A DNA stretch of 64,000 nucleotides from BOKV01 sp049289295. GTDB taxonomy: Bacteria > Pseudomonadota > Alphaproteobacteria > Rhizobiales > Rhizobiaceae. Below the pieces are notes generated by a model. That model was not told the DNA's origin. It made no database searches and saw only the letters and a list, made by a program, of their open reading frames with translations. A program made the position numbers and the translations under genes. The stretch covers positions 124,001 through 188,000 of the forward strand of contig JBATLL010000070.1 of NCBI GenBank assembly GCA_049289295.1, written 5' to 3'. Shown here one piece after another: positions 1-9,005 of this stretch. Every line of letters begins with the position of its first letter. The first letter of the stretch is position 1.

Positions 1-150
1 ATTGTTGCATGGGCGCATTCGCAGTCAAACCCGAACTTTCTGCGATTGGGGAAATGGCTGTGCCAATCTCCGGTTCAGCTTGTAACTTGTCCGGCTTTGC
101 GCCATTTTGCGGCCAAACCCAGCAATGGGTAACACTTACAGGAGAAAGCA

Positions 151-1608
151 ATGCTTGCGAATTCCGATGCCTTCAAGCGTGAAGCAAACCTCATCGGTGG
201 CCAGTGGGTCCAGGCCGATTCGGGCGAAACCTTGAAGGTGAACAATCCAGCAACTGGCGAGATCATCGGCACTGTGCCACGATCCGGAAAGGCAGAGACC
301 GCGCGCGCGATTGCTGCCGCTGCAAAGGCCTTCGAGACCTTCCGCAAGACCAGCGCACTTGACCGTTCCAAGATGCTGCGCCGTCTGCATGATGTCATTC
401 TTGAAAATCAGGAAGCGCTTGCCCGCCTCCTTTCCATGGAACAGGGCAAGTCACTGTTCGAATCACGCGGCGAAGTGGGAATGTCGGCTGCCTACGTCTT
501 GTGGTTTGCCGAAGAGGCACGCCGCACCTATGGCGACATCGTTCCTTCGCCCTGGGCGGATCGGCGCATTCTCGTCACCAAGGAACCTGTCGGGGTCATT
601 GCCGCTATCACGCCGTGGAATTTTCCATCGTCGATGCTGGCACGCAAGATCGGTCCGGCGATTGCTGCTGGCTGTACCTGTGTGGTGAAGCCGGCTTCCC
701 AGACTCCCTATTCGGGCCTTGCATGGGGCGTGTTGTGCGAGATGGCCGGCATTCCAGAAGGTGTCGTGAACATCGTGACGGGATCGGCTGCCGAGATCGG
801 CGGCGAGATCACACGCAATCCAACCGTTCGCAAGATCACCTTCACCGGTTCGACGCCAGTCGGAAAGCAGTTGCTCAAGGCTGCGGCTGGAACCGTCAAG
901 AAAGTATCGATGGAACTGGGCGGCAACGCGCCATTCATCGTCTTCAACGATGCTGATCTGGAACGCGCCGTTCAGGGTGCCATGGCAGCAAAATATCGCA
1001 ATTCCGGCCAGACCTGTGTTTGCACGAACCGCTTCCTCGTCCAGTCGAAAATCTACCACAAGTTCGTTGACCGGCTTTCCGAAGAAGCGGCGCGCCTGAA
1101 GGTTGGTAATGGCCTTGAGGATGGCACGCAACAGGGACCGCTCATCGACATGAAGGCTGTCGAATTCATGGAGACCATGATCGCCGACGCGGTAAAGAAG
1201 GGCGGCAAGATCGCAACCGGCGGAAAGCGTCACAAGCTGGGCGGTTCATTCTTCGAGCCGACCGTCATTGCCAACGCAAAACAGCGGATGCGTTTCTCGA
1301 AGGAAGAGATTTTCGGACCGGTGGCACCAGTGTTCAAGTTCCGCACCGAGGAAGAAGCCATCGCCATGGCGAATGACACCGCCTTCGGCCTTGCCTGCTA
1401 TTTCTACACGCAGGATCTGGGTCGCGCACACCGGGTCATGGAAGGATTGAAGTACGGCCTGATCGGCGTCAATGAAGGGCTGATCACAACCGTGGAAGCA
1501 CCATTCGGTGGCTTGAAGGAATCCGGCCTTGGCAAGGAAGGCGGACATCAGGGCATCGAGGATTATCTCGACAGCAAATATGTCTGCGTGGGCGGGCTTG
1601 GTCTCTAG
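151..1608 (+). CDS. gabD: NAD(P)-dependent succinate-semialdehyde dehydrogenase
   Basis: A 485-residue aldehyde dehydrogenase that oxidises succinate semialdehyde to succinate at the end of the GABA shunt. The sequence shows the family landmarks: the TPWNFP cofactor-fold motif, the general-base glutamate in MELGGN (about residue 255) and the catalytic cysteine in SGQTCVC (Cys289, followed two residues later by a second Cys, as in GabD). The length matches full-size GabD. The start has a good ribosome site, GGAGAAAGCA before ATG. The gene ends 3 bases before a convergent membrane-protein gene. Other semialdehydes as substrate (for example glutarate semialdehyde) cannot be excluded from sequence alone. 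Confidence 0.9.
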   Translation: MLANSDAFKREANLIGGQWVQADSGETLKVNNPATGEIIGTVPRSGKAETARAIAAAAKAFETFRKTSALDRSKMLRRLHDVILENQEALARLLSMEQGKSLFESRGEVGMSAAYVLWFAEEARRTYGDIVPSPWADRRILVTKEPVGVIAAITPWNFPSSMLARKIGPAIAAGCTCVVKPASQTPYSGLAWGVLCEMAGIPEGVVNIVTGSAAEIGGEITRNPTVRKITFTGSTPVGKQLLKAAAGTVKKVSMELGGNAPFIVFNDADLERAVQGAMAAKYRNSGQTCVCTNRFLVQSKIYHKFVDRLSEEAARLKVGNGLEDGTQQGPLIDMKAVEFMETMIADAVKKGGKIATGGKRHKLGGSFFEPTVIANAKQRMRFSKEEIFGPVAPVFKFRTEEEAIAMANDTAFGLACYFYTQDLGRAHRVMEGLKYGLIGVNEGLITTVEAPFGGLKESGLGKEGGHQGIEDYLDSKYVCVGGLGL

Positions 1609-1611
1609 GCC

Positions 1612-1983
1612 TCAGCCTGAAGCCATCACGATGCCGACAAGGATCAGTGCGCTTCCCATGAAGAAGCGCACTGACAATGGCTCACCGAGCCACCACCAGG
1701 CCATCATGGGTACGATGACGAAGCTCAGCGCCATGAAGAGATAGGCCGTGGAAAGCGGCACGTTTCTCAGCGCCAGCACCCACCCGATCGTGGCAATTCC
1801 GTAAAGCGCGAGCGCCAGGATGAACAATCCGGCTGCCCGGAAATCATGCAGGAAGGCTTCAAAGCCGGCGGTTCCAAGACGGGTCCCCACGGTCTTGAAC
1901 AACATCTGCCCGAGCGCGATGATCGACACCACGCACAGGATGATGATGTAGTTCTGGGTTTGTGTCGGCTGCGCCAGGCCCAT
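1612..1983 (-). CDS. Small EamA/SMR-type membrane protein (ArnE/F-like flippase subunit)
   Basis: A 123-residue protein with four predicted membrane helices, the size of half a drug/metabolite transporter. Such four-helix proteins (EmrE, ArnE, ArnF) work as dimers, and the ArnE/F branch flips undecaprenyl-phosphate-sugar across the inner membrane. The last gene of a minus-strand group with a methyltransferase and a polyprenyl-phosphate glycosyltransferase; its ATG lies 5 bases after the methyltransferase stop, so translation is probably coupled. That context favours lipid-linked sugar flipping over drug export, but this is inference. Confidence 0.7.
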   Translation of the reverse strand: MGLAQPTQTQNYIIILCVVSIIALGQMLFKTVGTRLGTAGFEAFLHDFRAAGLFILALALYGIATIGWVLALRNVPLSTAYLFMALSFVIVPMMAWWWLGEPLSVRFFMGSALILVGIVMASG

Positions 1984-1987
1984 TGCA

Positions 1988-2671
1988 TTACACCTTGATG
2001 TTTACAGCATAGATCAGGTTGACGTCGGGCAGCGGAACTCGCAGAGGCCACCACACGGTCTTCCTGTCAGGGAAGTAGTAGTCGATGAACGTCACCAGAT
2101 TGAAGATCGAATTCACATGCTCGCGCGCCATCCAGTAGTCATATTCGAACCCGGCATTCTGGGCCCGTTTGCGCACACCAAGCATCCTGCCAAAACGCCA
2201 GGCAATGCCCGGATCGCATGGCAGTACCAGTGACAGGGTCCCGCCCGGCCGCACCACGCGGGCCCATTCGCGCAATATCGCATGTGGATTTACCAGGTGC
2301 TCCAGAACGTGGGTCGCAATCAGCCTGTCGAACGAATTGTCTTCGAACGACAGGCTGGCTGCATCCTCCACCTTGAACTCGAAACGATTGTCATCGCGGT
2401 AGCGCAGGCGAGCGCGGTCCAGCATGCGCTCGTTATAGTCCGTCACTACATAGCGGTCATATCCGTGGCGAACAGTTGCCGGATGCTGCCCGGAACCCGC
2501 ACCGATTTCCACAACGTCGCTGAAATGGTCGTTCGGAGCGAACGCCTTTTCCAGCACCAGATGGGAATGGGCGAGCACCTTCGAGGAAAGGCTCTGTGAG
2601 TAGTTGAGACTGTCATAATTGGCCTCGAACTGCCGCAGATAGCTTTCAAGATTTGGCTCAGCCTTCATCAT
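1988..2671 (-). CDS. Class I SAM-dependent methyltransferase
   Basis: A 227-residue methyltransferase of the UbiE/type-11 class. Motif I is VVEIGAGSGQHPATV (near residue 53), followed by an acidic loop and the LIATHVLEHLVNP stretch typical of the fold. No membrane segment. It lies between a polyprenyl-phosphate glycosyltransferase upstream and a small flippase-like protein downstream, so a sugar or lipid-linked sugar is the likely methyl acceptor. The start is supported by GGGGGAGAA upstream. The exact substrate is unknown. Confidence 0.8.
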   Translation of the reverse strand: MMKAEPNLESYLRQFEANYDSLNYSQSLSSKVLAHSHLVLEKAFAPNDHFSDVVEIGAGSGQHPATVRHGYDRYVVTDYNERMLDRARLRYRDDNRFEFKVEDAASLSFEDNSFDRLIATHVLEHLVNPHAILREWARVVRPGGTLSLVLPCDPGIAWRFGRMLGVRKRAQNAGFEYDYWMAREHVNSIFNLVTFIDYYFPDRKTVWWPLRVPLPDVNLIYAVNIKV

Positions 2672-2708
2672 TCCGGATTTCTCCCCCAGGGTGTTCTCGC
2701 GGTACCAG

Positions 2709-3647
2709 TCATTCGCCAGAACGTGTGCGGGTCATGTTGTAGAACATGCGTTTGATCTCGGCCCGCATGCGTCTGATTGAATCAAGGATCACGCCTGCGG
2801 TAATCGTGAGAATTGAGACGATCACGATGCCGGTGGACAGGATTGCCGTCGGCACTCGCTCGACAAGGCCAGTGCGCCCGAATTCGAGTACCAGAGGCAC
2901 TGCAAGCGCCATCGCGAACAGGATACCGGCAACGCCGATCCCGCCGAAGAAGTAGAGGGGCTTGTATTCCTTGAGCAGGACCACGACCGTCTTGAGAATG
3001 CGTGCGCCATCCCTGAACGTGGAAAGCTTGCTTTCCGAGCCCTCCGGGCGATCCTTGTAGGGAAGTGCGATTTCGGCGACCGGCAGGCGCAATTGCGAAG
3101 CGTGCGCCGACAGTTCGGTCTCGATCTCGAAACCGGCGGAAACGGCGGGAAAGCTTTTCACGAAACGGCGCGAAAAGGCCCGGTAACCGGAAAAGATGTC
3201 GGAGAAGTCCTGTCCGAACAGCCAGCTGTAGAGAACGTTGAAAGCCCGGTTGCCCATGGCATGCCCGGCGCGCTGGTGTTTCTCGGTCGCACCAATGCGT
3301 GCACCAACAGCCATGTCGATGCGCTCCTGCAGAACCTTGTTGATCAGTTGCGTGGCCTGGCTGGCGTCATAGGTATTGTCGCCATCGACCATGACATAGA
3401 CGTCCGCATCGATCTCGGAGAACATGCGCCTGACGACATTACCCTTGCCTGGCCGCACTTCGTAGCCGACCACCGCGCCGGCTTCGCTGGCTATGCGCGC
3501 CGTCTCGTCACTGGAATTGTTGTCATAGACATAGACCGTGCAGCCGGGAACATAGGCGTGGAAACTCTCCACGACATCCCTGATCGTAACCGCTTCATTC
3601 TTGCACGGCACGAGTATGGCGATCTGTTTTTCGCGGGCCTTCAGCAT
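2709..3647 (-). CDS. Family 2 glycosyltransferase, polyprenyl-phosphate sugar synthase type
   Basis: A GT-A fold glycosyltransferase of the dolichol-phosphate-mannose-synthase group: ILVPCKNEA at the start, the VMVDGDNTYD donor-site motif (DxD-like) in the middle, and two hydrophobic helices in the last 90 residues. Such enzymes load a sugar onto undecaprenyl phosphate on the cytoplasmic face. The longer reading frame begins at 3683, but the second ATG at 3647 has a strong site (AGGGAGACTGAAG), so I place the start there (312 residues). First gene of the sugar-lipid block. Confidence 0.85.
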   Translation of the reverse strand: MLKAREKQIAILVPCKNEAVTIRDVVESFHAYVPGCTVYVYDNNSSDETARIASEAGAVVGYEVRPGKGNVVRRMFSEIDADVYVMVDGDNTYDASQATQLINKVLQERIDMAVGARIGATEKHQRAGHAMGNRAFNVLYSWLFGQDFSDIFSGYRAFSRRFVKSFPAVSAGFEIETELSAHASQLRLPVAEIALPYKDRPEGSESKLSTFRDGARILKTVVVLLKEYKPLYFFGGIGVAGILFAMALAVPLVLEFGRTGLVERVPTAILSTGIVIVSILTITAGVILDSIRRMRAEIKRMFYNMTRTRSGE

Positions 3648-3770
3648 CTTCAGTCTCCCTTGTCCGCTTTCTGGATAGTCCATGAGCCGTAAAAACTAAA
3701 TTAACGATTCGAACCGAAGCTGCCTGTAACGTTGCGGTGGCCTCTGCCGCCGGGAATTCGGACCACTCTC

Positions 3771-5642
3771 ATGACCATGCCAGATCACAACACCCCAAAC
3801 CGGGAAGACACATCCTGGACCCGCATTGCCATGTGGACAGTCCTGTTTCAGATCGCCTGGTACTGGCGAGGCCTGATGCAACTGTTCGTGGATGGCGCCA
3901 TGCCGGATACCGACGATTTCGTCCGCCTCCAGCAGGTGCGCGACTTCATGTCGGGGCAGGGCTGGTATGATCTCGTGCAGCATCGCATGGATCCGCCATT
4001 TGGCGCAGACCTGCACTGGTCGCGACTTGTCGATCTGCCAATTGCGGGATTGATCTGGTTTTTCAACCTGTTTGCCGAACCAGCACTCGCCGAGCGCATC
4101 GTCCTTCTTGTCTGGCCGACCCTGTTGCTGGTGGCGACCGTGCTGGTTGTCGTGCGCATCTGCCTTGCCCTGGCGCCGCGGCACAATGCACTGTTGAGCG
4201 TCCTGTTCACGGTGACCTGCATAACGGCACTGGTGGAATATGCGCCGGGCCGTATTGATCATCATTCGGTGCAGATACTGCTTTTCTGCCTTGCCCTGCT
4301 CGGTCTGGTGGAAAGCCGCAAGCCGTGGGGCGGGTTGCTGTTGGGCGCATCGATTGCGGCGAGCCTCTCGGTTGGCCTTGAATCAGTCACGCTGTTCCCG
4401 CTTATGCTTGCCTGGGTGTCGCTTGGCTGGGTATGGGGAAGTGATCGAGGCGGGCGCAATCTGCTCGCGACAGCCATTGGCCTGGCCGTTGCTACCTTGA
4501 TCCTCTATCCGCTGAACTATGCGCCCTCCCAATGGCTGGTTGCGCGGTGCGATGCAAACTCTCTTGTCTATCTTTGCGCTAACCTGGCTATTGCCGCCGG
4601 GTTTGCCTTGCTGGCCTGGCAGACCCCCAGGCTGACTCTTGCAGACTGGAAGAAGACTGCCCTGGTCCGCCTCGCATCCGGTGCTGTTCTTGGCGTGGCA
4701 ATCCTGGGTGGCCTGCTTGCAGCATTTCCCCATTGTGCGCAGGGTCCGCTCGGCGAAATGGGTAGCGAACTCACCCAGCGCTGGCTGGTACATGTCGCTG
4801 AATCCATGACAATGATCGATCAGTTGCAGGAGTTTCCCGAACTCTGGTTCTACGGGATCGGCTATTGCACCTTCCTCACGATAATCGGCGCTCTCATCCT
4901 GTGGAAGCGCGGCAGGCAGAACCCGGAAATTGCGGCCGTCTACGCCATTTTCGTCCTCTCCTATCTTTCCTCCTTCCTGCTCTATCGCGGGCTTCGCATC
5001 GGCGTATTTGCCAGCATCCCGATTTGCGTGCTTGCAGCAGAGATCAGCTGGAACTGGCTGCAATCGAAGAATTTCTCCCTGCGACCGTTTCCTGCCATGG
5101 TCCAGACGGCTGTCGTGATCCTGCTTCTGTCGCCGGTATGGCTTACGGCTGGATCCGTTGCCTTTCCCAATCAGCGTTCGCAGGCTGTCGTTACCCAGGC
5201 CATTGCCGATGCACGGCAAGGCGACGAAGTGCCGGACTGGAAGAAGGAAGAATTCCATGCCATCTGCAACCTGCAAAGCCAGTACGAACGGCTGGGCAGC
5301 CTGCCATCGGCCTATGTCATGGGTGATATAAACTCCGGCGCCGCGATCCTTGCCTTCACCGATCACGCTGTTGTGGGCGGCCCTTACCATCGCAACGGGA
5401 AAGCCATTCTCGATATCATGGACTTTTTCGAAACCGACCTGCAAAAGCCAGAACGTATCGCGCGGGACAGGGCGGTGGACTATGTCGCATGGTGTGATCT
5501 TGGCAGGCCGCTGACACAGGAACAGCTGGCTGGCGACAACCTGGCCGTTCACATTCTCCAGGGCACACAGCCTGCCTGGCTTGAGAAGCTGTCCACGCCG
5601 CAGGAGCGACTTTTCCTCTTCAAGGTGAATTTGCAGCGATAG
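3771..5642 (+). CDS. Large polytopic membrane protein, putative GT-C glycosyltransferase
   Basis: About 623 residues with roughly ten to twelve predicted membrane helices and a soluble C-terminal domain. A conserved DTDDFVRLQQV segment sits in the first periplasmic loop, the place where GT-C transferases (Stt3/PglB, ArnT-like) keep their catalytic acidic residues, followed by PPFGADLHWSR. It starts divergently from the glycosyltransferase block. Together these suggest transfer of a lipid-linked sugar in the periplasm. The reading frame is open from a TTG at 3732; ATG at 3771 is the first conventional start but lacks a clear ribosome site. Family assignment is tentative. Confidence 0.6.
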   Translation: MTMPDHNTPNREDTSWTRIAMWTVLFQIAWYWRGLMQLFVDGAMPDTDDFVRLQQVRDFMSGQGWYDLVQHRMDPPFGADLHWSRLVDLPIAGLIWFFNLFAEPALAERIVLLVWPTLLLVATVLVVVRICLALAPRHNALLSVLFTVTCITALVEYAPGRIDHHSVQILLFCLALLGLVESRKPWGGLLLGASIAASLSVGLESVTLFPLMLAWVSLGWVWGSDRGGRNLLATAIGLAVATLILYPLNYAPSQWLVARCDANSLVYLCANLAIAAGFALLAWQTPRLTLADWKKTALVRLASGAVLGVAILGGLLAAFPHCAQGPLGEMGSELTQRWLVHVAESMTMIDQLQEFPELWFYGIGYCTFLTIIGALILWKRGRQNPEIAAVYAIFVLSYLSSFLLYRGLRIGVFASIPICVLAAEISWNWLQSKNFSLRPFPAMVQTAVVILLLSPVWLTAGSVAFPNQRSQAVVTQAIADARQGDEVPDWKKEEFHAICNLQSQYERLGSLPSAYVMGDINSGAAILAFTDHAVVGGPYHRNGKAILDIMDFFETDLQKPERIARDRAVDYVAWCDLGRPLTQEQLAGDNLAVHILQGTQPAWLEKLSTPQERLFLFKVNLQR

Positions 5643-5750
5643 TCTTTGCATCCGCCCCAGTAGCGTGGTAACGCCACTTGCCATTCCATGTAGCCGGACC
5701 GGACGGGTATTCGTCCGCGTGCGGCTCGGCACCATCAGGCAGGAACGGCA

Positions 5751-7253
5751 ATGCCCCGCATCATCGAATCGGCTACTGGTGATCTAGCACTCACCTTCGA
5801 CGACGTACTTCTGCAGCCCGGCCATTCGACGGTCTTGCCGGGTCAGACCGATGTTTCCACGCGCATCGCGGACGGCATCGATCTCAACCTTCCAATCATT
5901 TCGGCAGCAATGGACACGGTCACCGAATCGCGGCTCGCCATTGCCATGGCGCAGGCCGGCGGAATTGGTGTGATCCATCGCAACCTCACCCCCATCGAGC
6001 AGGCCGAAGAAGTTCGCCAGGTCAAGAAATTCGAATCTGGCATGGTCGTAAATCCCGTGACCATTGGCCCTGACGCAACACTTGAAGACGCGCTGACGCT
6101 GATGAAAGCCAACCGGATTTCAGGCATTCCCGTCGTTGAAAATGCCGGGGCAGGCGGACATGTGACCGGACGCCTCGTGGGCATCCTGACCAATCGCGAT
6201 GTACGGTTTGCATCCAATCCGGCTCAAAAGGTCCGCGAACTCATGACCCATGAGAACCTGATCACGGTTCGCGATTCCGTCACCCAGGAAGAAGCCCGCC
6301 GATTGCTGCACCAGCACCGGATCGAGAAACTGCTTGTCACCGATGATGACGGACGCTGCATCGGCCTCATCACGGTGAAGGATATCGAGAAGTCGCAATT
6401 GCATCCCAATGCGGCGAAGGACAGTCAGGGCAGGCTTCGCGCTGCCGCCGCGACTTCGGTGGGAGAAGATGGGTTCGAGCGCGCCGAGCGCCTGATTGAC
6501 GCTGGCGTCGACATCATCGTCGTTGATACCGCCCATGGCCATTCCCAGCGCGTGCTTGATGCAGTGACCCGAATAAAGAAGCTCACAAACTCGGTACGTA
6601 TCATTGCCGGCAATGTCGCGACAGCGGAGGGCACGCAGGCCCTTATTGATTGCGGCGCGGATGCCGTGAAGATCGGTATTGGACCCGGTTCCATCTGCAC
6701 CACGCGCGTCGTTGCAGGGGTTGGCGTGCCGCAGCTTTCCGCGATCATGGCCTGTGCCGAGCAGGCATCGCGCTCCCGCATTCCCGTCATCGCCGATGGC
6801 GGCATCAAATATTCAGGCGATATCGCCAAGGCGATTGCCGCTGGCGCAAGCGCCGTCATGATCGGTTCGCTTCTGGCTGGAACGGATGAAAGCCCGGGCG
6901 AGGTCTATCTGCACCAGGGTCGTTCCTACAAATCCTACCGGGGTATGGGCTCCGTTGGTGCAATGGCGCGCGGATCTGCCGATCGTTATTTCCAGGCAGA
7001 AGTGCGTGATGCCCTCAAGCTCGTGCCCGAGGGGATCGAGGGCCAGGTTCCCTACAAGGGACCGGTGAGTGCCGTGATTCACCAGCTTGCCGGCGGACTG
7101 AAGGCTGCCATGGGCTATGTCGGTGGCGCCGACATTGCCGAGTACCAGAAGCGCGCGACCTTCGTTCGCATCACCAATGCGGGGCTTGCCGAAAGCCATG
7201 CTCATGACGTCACCATTACGCGTGAAAGCCCCAACTACCACCGCAACGCCTGA
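5751..7253 (+). CDS. guaB: Inosine-5'-monophosphate dehydrogenase
   Basis: Makes XMP from IMP with NAD, the committed step to guanine nucleotides. At 500 residues it has the standard layout: TIM-barrel start (LTFDDVLLQPG), two CBS domains around residues 95-215, then the barrel with the catalytic cysteine loop GIGPGSICTTR and the flap with YRGMGS. guaA follows about 5 kb downstream on the same strand, separated by unrelated genes. Confidence 0.97.
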   Translation: MPRIIESATGDLALTFDDVLLQPGHSTVLPGQTDVSTRIADGIDLNLPIISAAMDTVTESRLAIAMAQAGGIGVIHRNLTPIEQAEEVRQVKKFESGMVVNPVTIGPDATLEDALTLMKANRISGIPVVENAGAGGHVTGRLVGILTNRDVRFASNPAQKVRELMTHENLITVRDSVTQEEARRLLHQHRIEKLLVTDDDGRCIGLITVKDIEKSQLHPNAAKDSQGRLRAAAATSVGEDGFERAERLIDAGVDIIVVDTAHGHSQRVLDAVTRIKKLTNSVRIIAGNVATAEGTQALIDCGADAVKIGIGPGSICTTRVVAGVGVPQLSAIMACAEQASRSRIPVIADGGIKYSGDIAKAIAAGASAVMIGSLLAGTDESPGEVYLHQGRSYKSYRGMGSVGAMARGSADRYFQAEVRDALKLVPEGIEGQVPYKGPVSAVIHQLAGGLKAAMGYVGGADIAEYQKRATFVRITNAGLAESHAHDVTITRESPNYHRNA

Positions 7254-7268
7254 TCCATCAGTGGAGCA

Positions 7269-7694
7269 ATGCCAATGAAACCGGAAATGATCCTTTGGCC
7301 GATAATCATGCACGCCCTTGTCACGCTCTGGCTCTATGTCCCGATGAGTGGCGCACGGGTGCGCTCGGTCAAGGAAGGAAAGGTCAAGGGTTCGGTCTAC
7401 AAGCTCAATCAGGGTGAACCTGAAGAAAGCCTCCGCTTCACGAACGCAATCCGCAACCAGAATGAAAGCGGTATCATCTTCTATGCCGGGGTTGTTGCAG
7501 CCTATGCGTCGGGCAATGCCACGATGATTCTGATTGCGCTCGCCTGGGCCTTTGCCATCGTCAAGACCATTCATGTCTGGGTCCATATCTCGACAAACAA
7601 TTTGCGCCATCGTCGCCCGATATTCATGGTGGCCTATCTCGCGCTTGTTCTGTTCTGGATCGTGTTCGCCATTCAATTGTCCGGATTGGTCTGA
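7269..7694 (+). CDS. MAPEG family membrane protein
   Basis: A 141-residue protein with four predicted membrane helices. The RNQNESGIIFYAG region resembles the conserved helix-2 motif of MAPEG proteins (membrane-associated eicosanoid/glutathione metabolism). Bacterial members are of unknown substrate; some bind glutathione. It begins 15 bases after guaB and ends 2 bases before the RNA methylase gene, so the three are probably co-transcribed. Confidence 0.75.
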   Translation: MPMKPEMILWPIIMHALVTLWLYVPMSGARVRSVKEGKVKGSVYKLNQGEPEESLRFTNAIRNQNESGIIFYAGVVAAYASGNATMILIALAWAFAIVKTIHVWVHISTNNLRHRRPIFMVAYLALVLFWIVFAIQLSGLV

Positions 7695-7696
7695 CC

Positions 7697-8980
7697 ATGC
7701 GCCTCGGTGGGCGGTTGCAGGCCGCTATTGAGATCCTCGACGAAATCAGGATCAGGAACCGGCCTGCATCGGCATCGCTGAGAGACTGGGGCCTTTCGCA
7801 TCGCTTTGCCGGGGCAGGTGACCGCTCGGCAATCGGCAATCTCGTCTATGACAGTCTGCGCAAGGCCGCATCGCAAGCCTGGCGGATGAATGATGATTCT
7901 GCCGCTGCGCTCGTCTTTGCCACCCTGATGGTGCAGTGGAACATGTCGGAGGCAGCAATCCGCGAGTCCCTGCAGGACGACCGCTACGCCCCACCGCTTC
8001 CCGATAGCGCTGGCTTTGCCGCCTTTGCCGCGCGAGACCTCTCTGAAGCGCCTGACCACATCCGAGCCGACGTTCCGCAATGGTGTACGGAGGAATTTCA
8101 TCGTGCATTCGGTGCGGAGTGGATTGCGGAGGCCGCAGCGCTTTCCGCCCGCCCTCCGCTGGACCTGCGTGTCAACGCTCTCAAGTCCACGCGCGAAAAG
8201 GTCATGCGCCAGCTTTCCCGCTTTCATCCTGAACCCGGCTCCCACGCCCCCAATGCCATCCGCATCAATGCCGGTACCGGCGATGGGCGCCTGCCCAACG
8301 TCCAGGCTGAAGCTGGATACCAGAAGGGCTGGTTCGAGATTCAGGACGAAGGAAGCCAGTTGGCTGCATTGCTGACAGGTGCCACGGCGGGCGAGCAGGT
8401 GCTGGATTACTGTGCCGGGGCTGGTGGCAAGACGCTGGCCATGTCTGCCATGATGGAAAATCGCGGCCAGATACACGCTCATGATGCGGACCGGACAAGG
8501 CTTGCGCCAATACACGACCGCCTGAAACGGGCAGGCGCGCGGAATGTTCAGGTCCACACGGCAGGCGGAGACCTGACTGAAATGAACACCCGCATGAACT
8601 GCGTGCTCGTCGATGCCCCTTGCTCGGGCTCGGGAACATGGCGGCGCAGGCCAGACGCCAAGTGGCGGCTTGATCCGGCCAATCTCGAAACACGCCAGCA
8701 CGAACAGGATCAGGTCCTTGATGAAGCCAGCCGTTTCGTGAAACCTGATGGTCGCCTGGTCTATGTCACCTGCTCGATGTTCGCCTCCGAGAACGCCGAG
8801 CGGGCCAGGGCATTCCTTTCGCGCCACCCGGACTTTTCTCCGGTCTCCCTGGAAGAACCCATGTCAGGTCTGTGCGATTCCGCACAATTTGCTCTTGTTG
8901 ATCGCACTAGTGTGGCAATGTCACCAGCAAGAACCGGCACCGACGGCTTCTTTGTCGCCGCTTTCGTGCGTACCGGCTGA
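7697..8980 (+). CDS. RsmB/NOP-family rRNA (cytosine-C5)-methyltransferase
   Basis: A 427-residue RNA m5C methylase. The SAM-binding region reads LDYCAGAGGKTLAM (about residue 235), the PC motif is DAPCSGSGTWRRRPDAKWR and the TC motif TCSMFASEN; these supply the two catalytic cysteines of the family. The N-terminal part looks like the NusB-like/linker region of RsmB. The likely target is a 16S rRNA cytosine. Translated directly after the MAPEG gene. Confidence 0.9.
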   Translation: MRLGGRLQAAIEILDEIRIRNRPASASLRDWGLSHRFAGAGDRSAIGNLVYDSLRKAASQAWRMNDDSAAALVFATLMVQWNMSEAAIRESLQDDRYAPPLPDSAGFAAFAARDLSEAPDHIRADVPQWCTEEFHRAFGAEWIAEAAALSARPPLDLRVNALKSTREKVMRQLSRFHPEPGSHAPNAIRINAGTGDGRLPNVQAEAGYQKGWFEIQDEGSQLAALLTGATAGEQVLDYCAGAGGKTLAMSAMMENRGQIHAHDADRTRLAPIHDRLKRAGARNVQVHTAGGDLTEMNTRMNCVLVDAPCSGSGTWRRRPDAKWRLDPANLETRQHEQDQVLDEASRFVKPDGRLVYVTCSMFASENAERARAFLSRHPDFSPVSLEEPMSGLCDSAQFALVDRTSVAMSPARTGTDGFFVAAFVRTG

Positions 8981-9005
8981 CTGGTAAAATCGGGTTCACG
9001 ATACC

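Noticed and set aside
6813..7676. Long minus-strand reading frame opposite guaB and the MAPEG gene
   Set aside because: It is antisense to clearly conserved genes, has no recognisable domain, and such shadows are common in GC-rich DNA.
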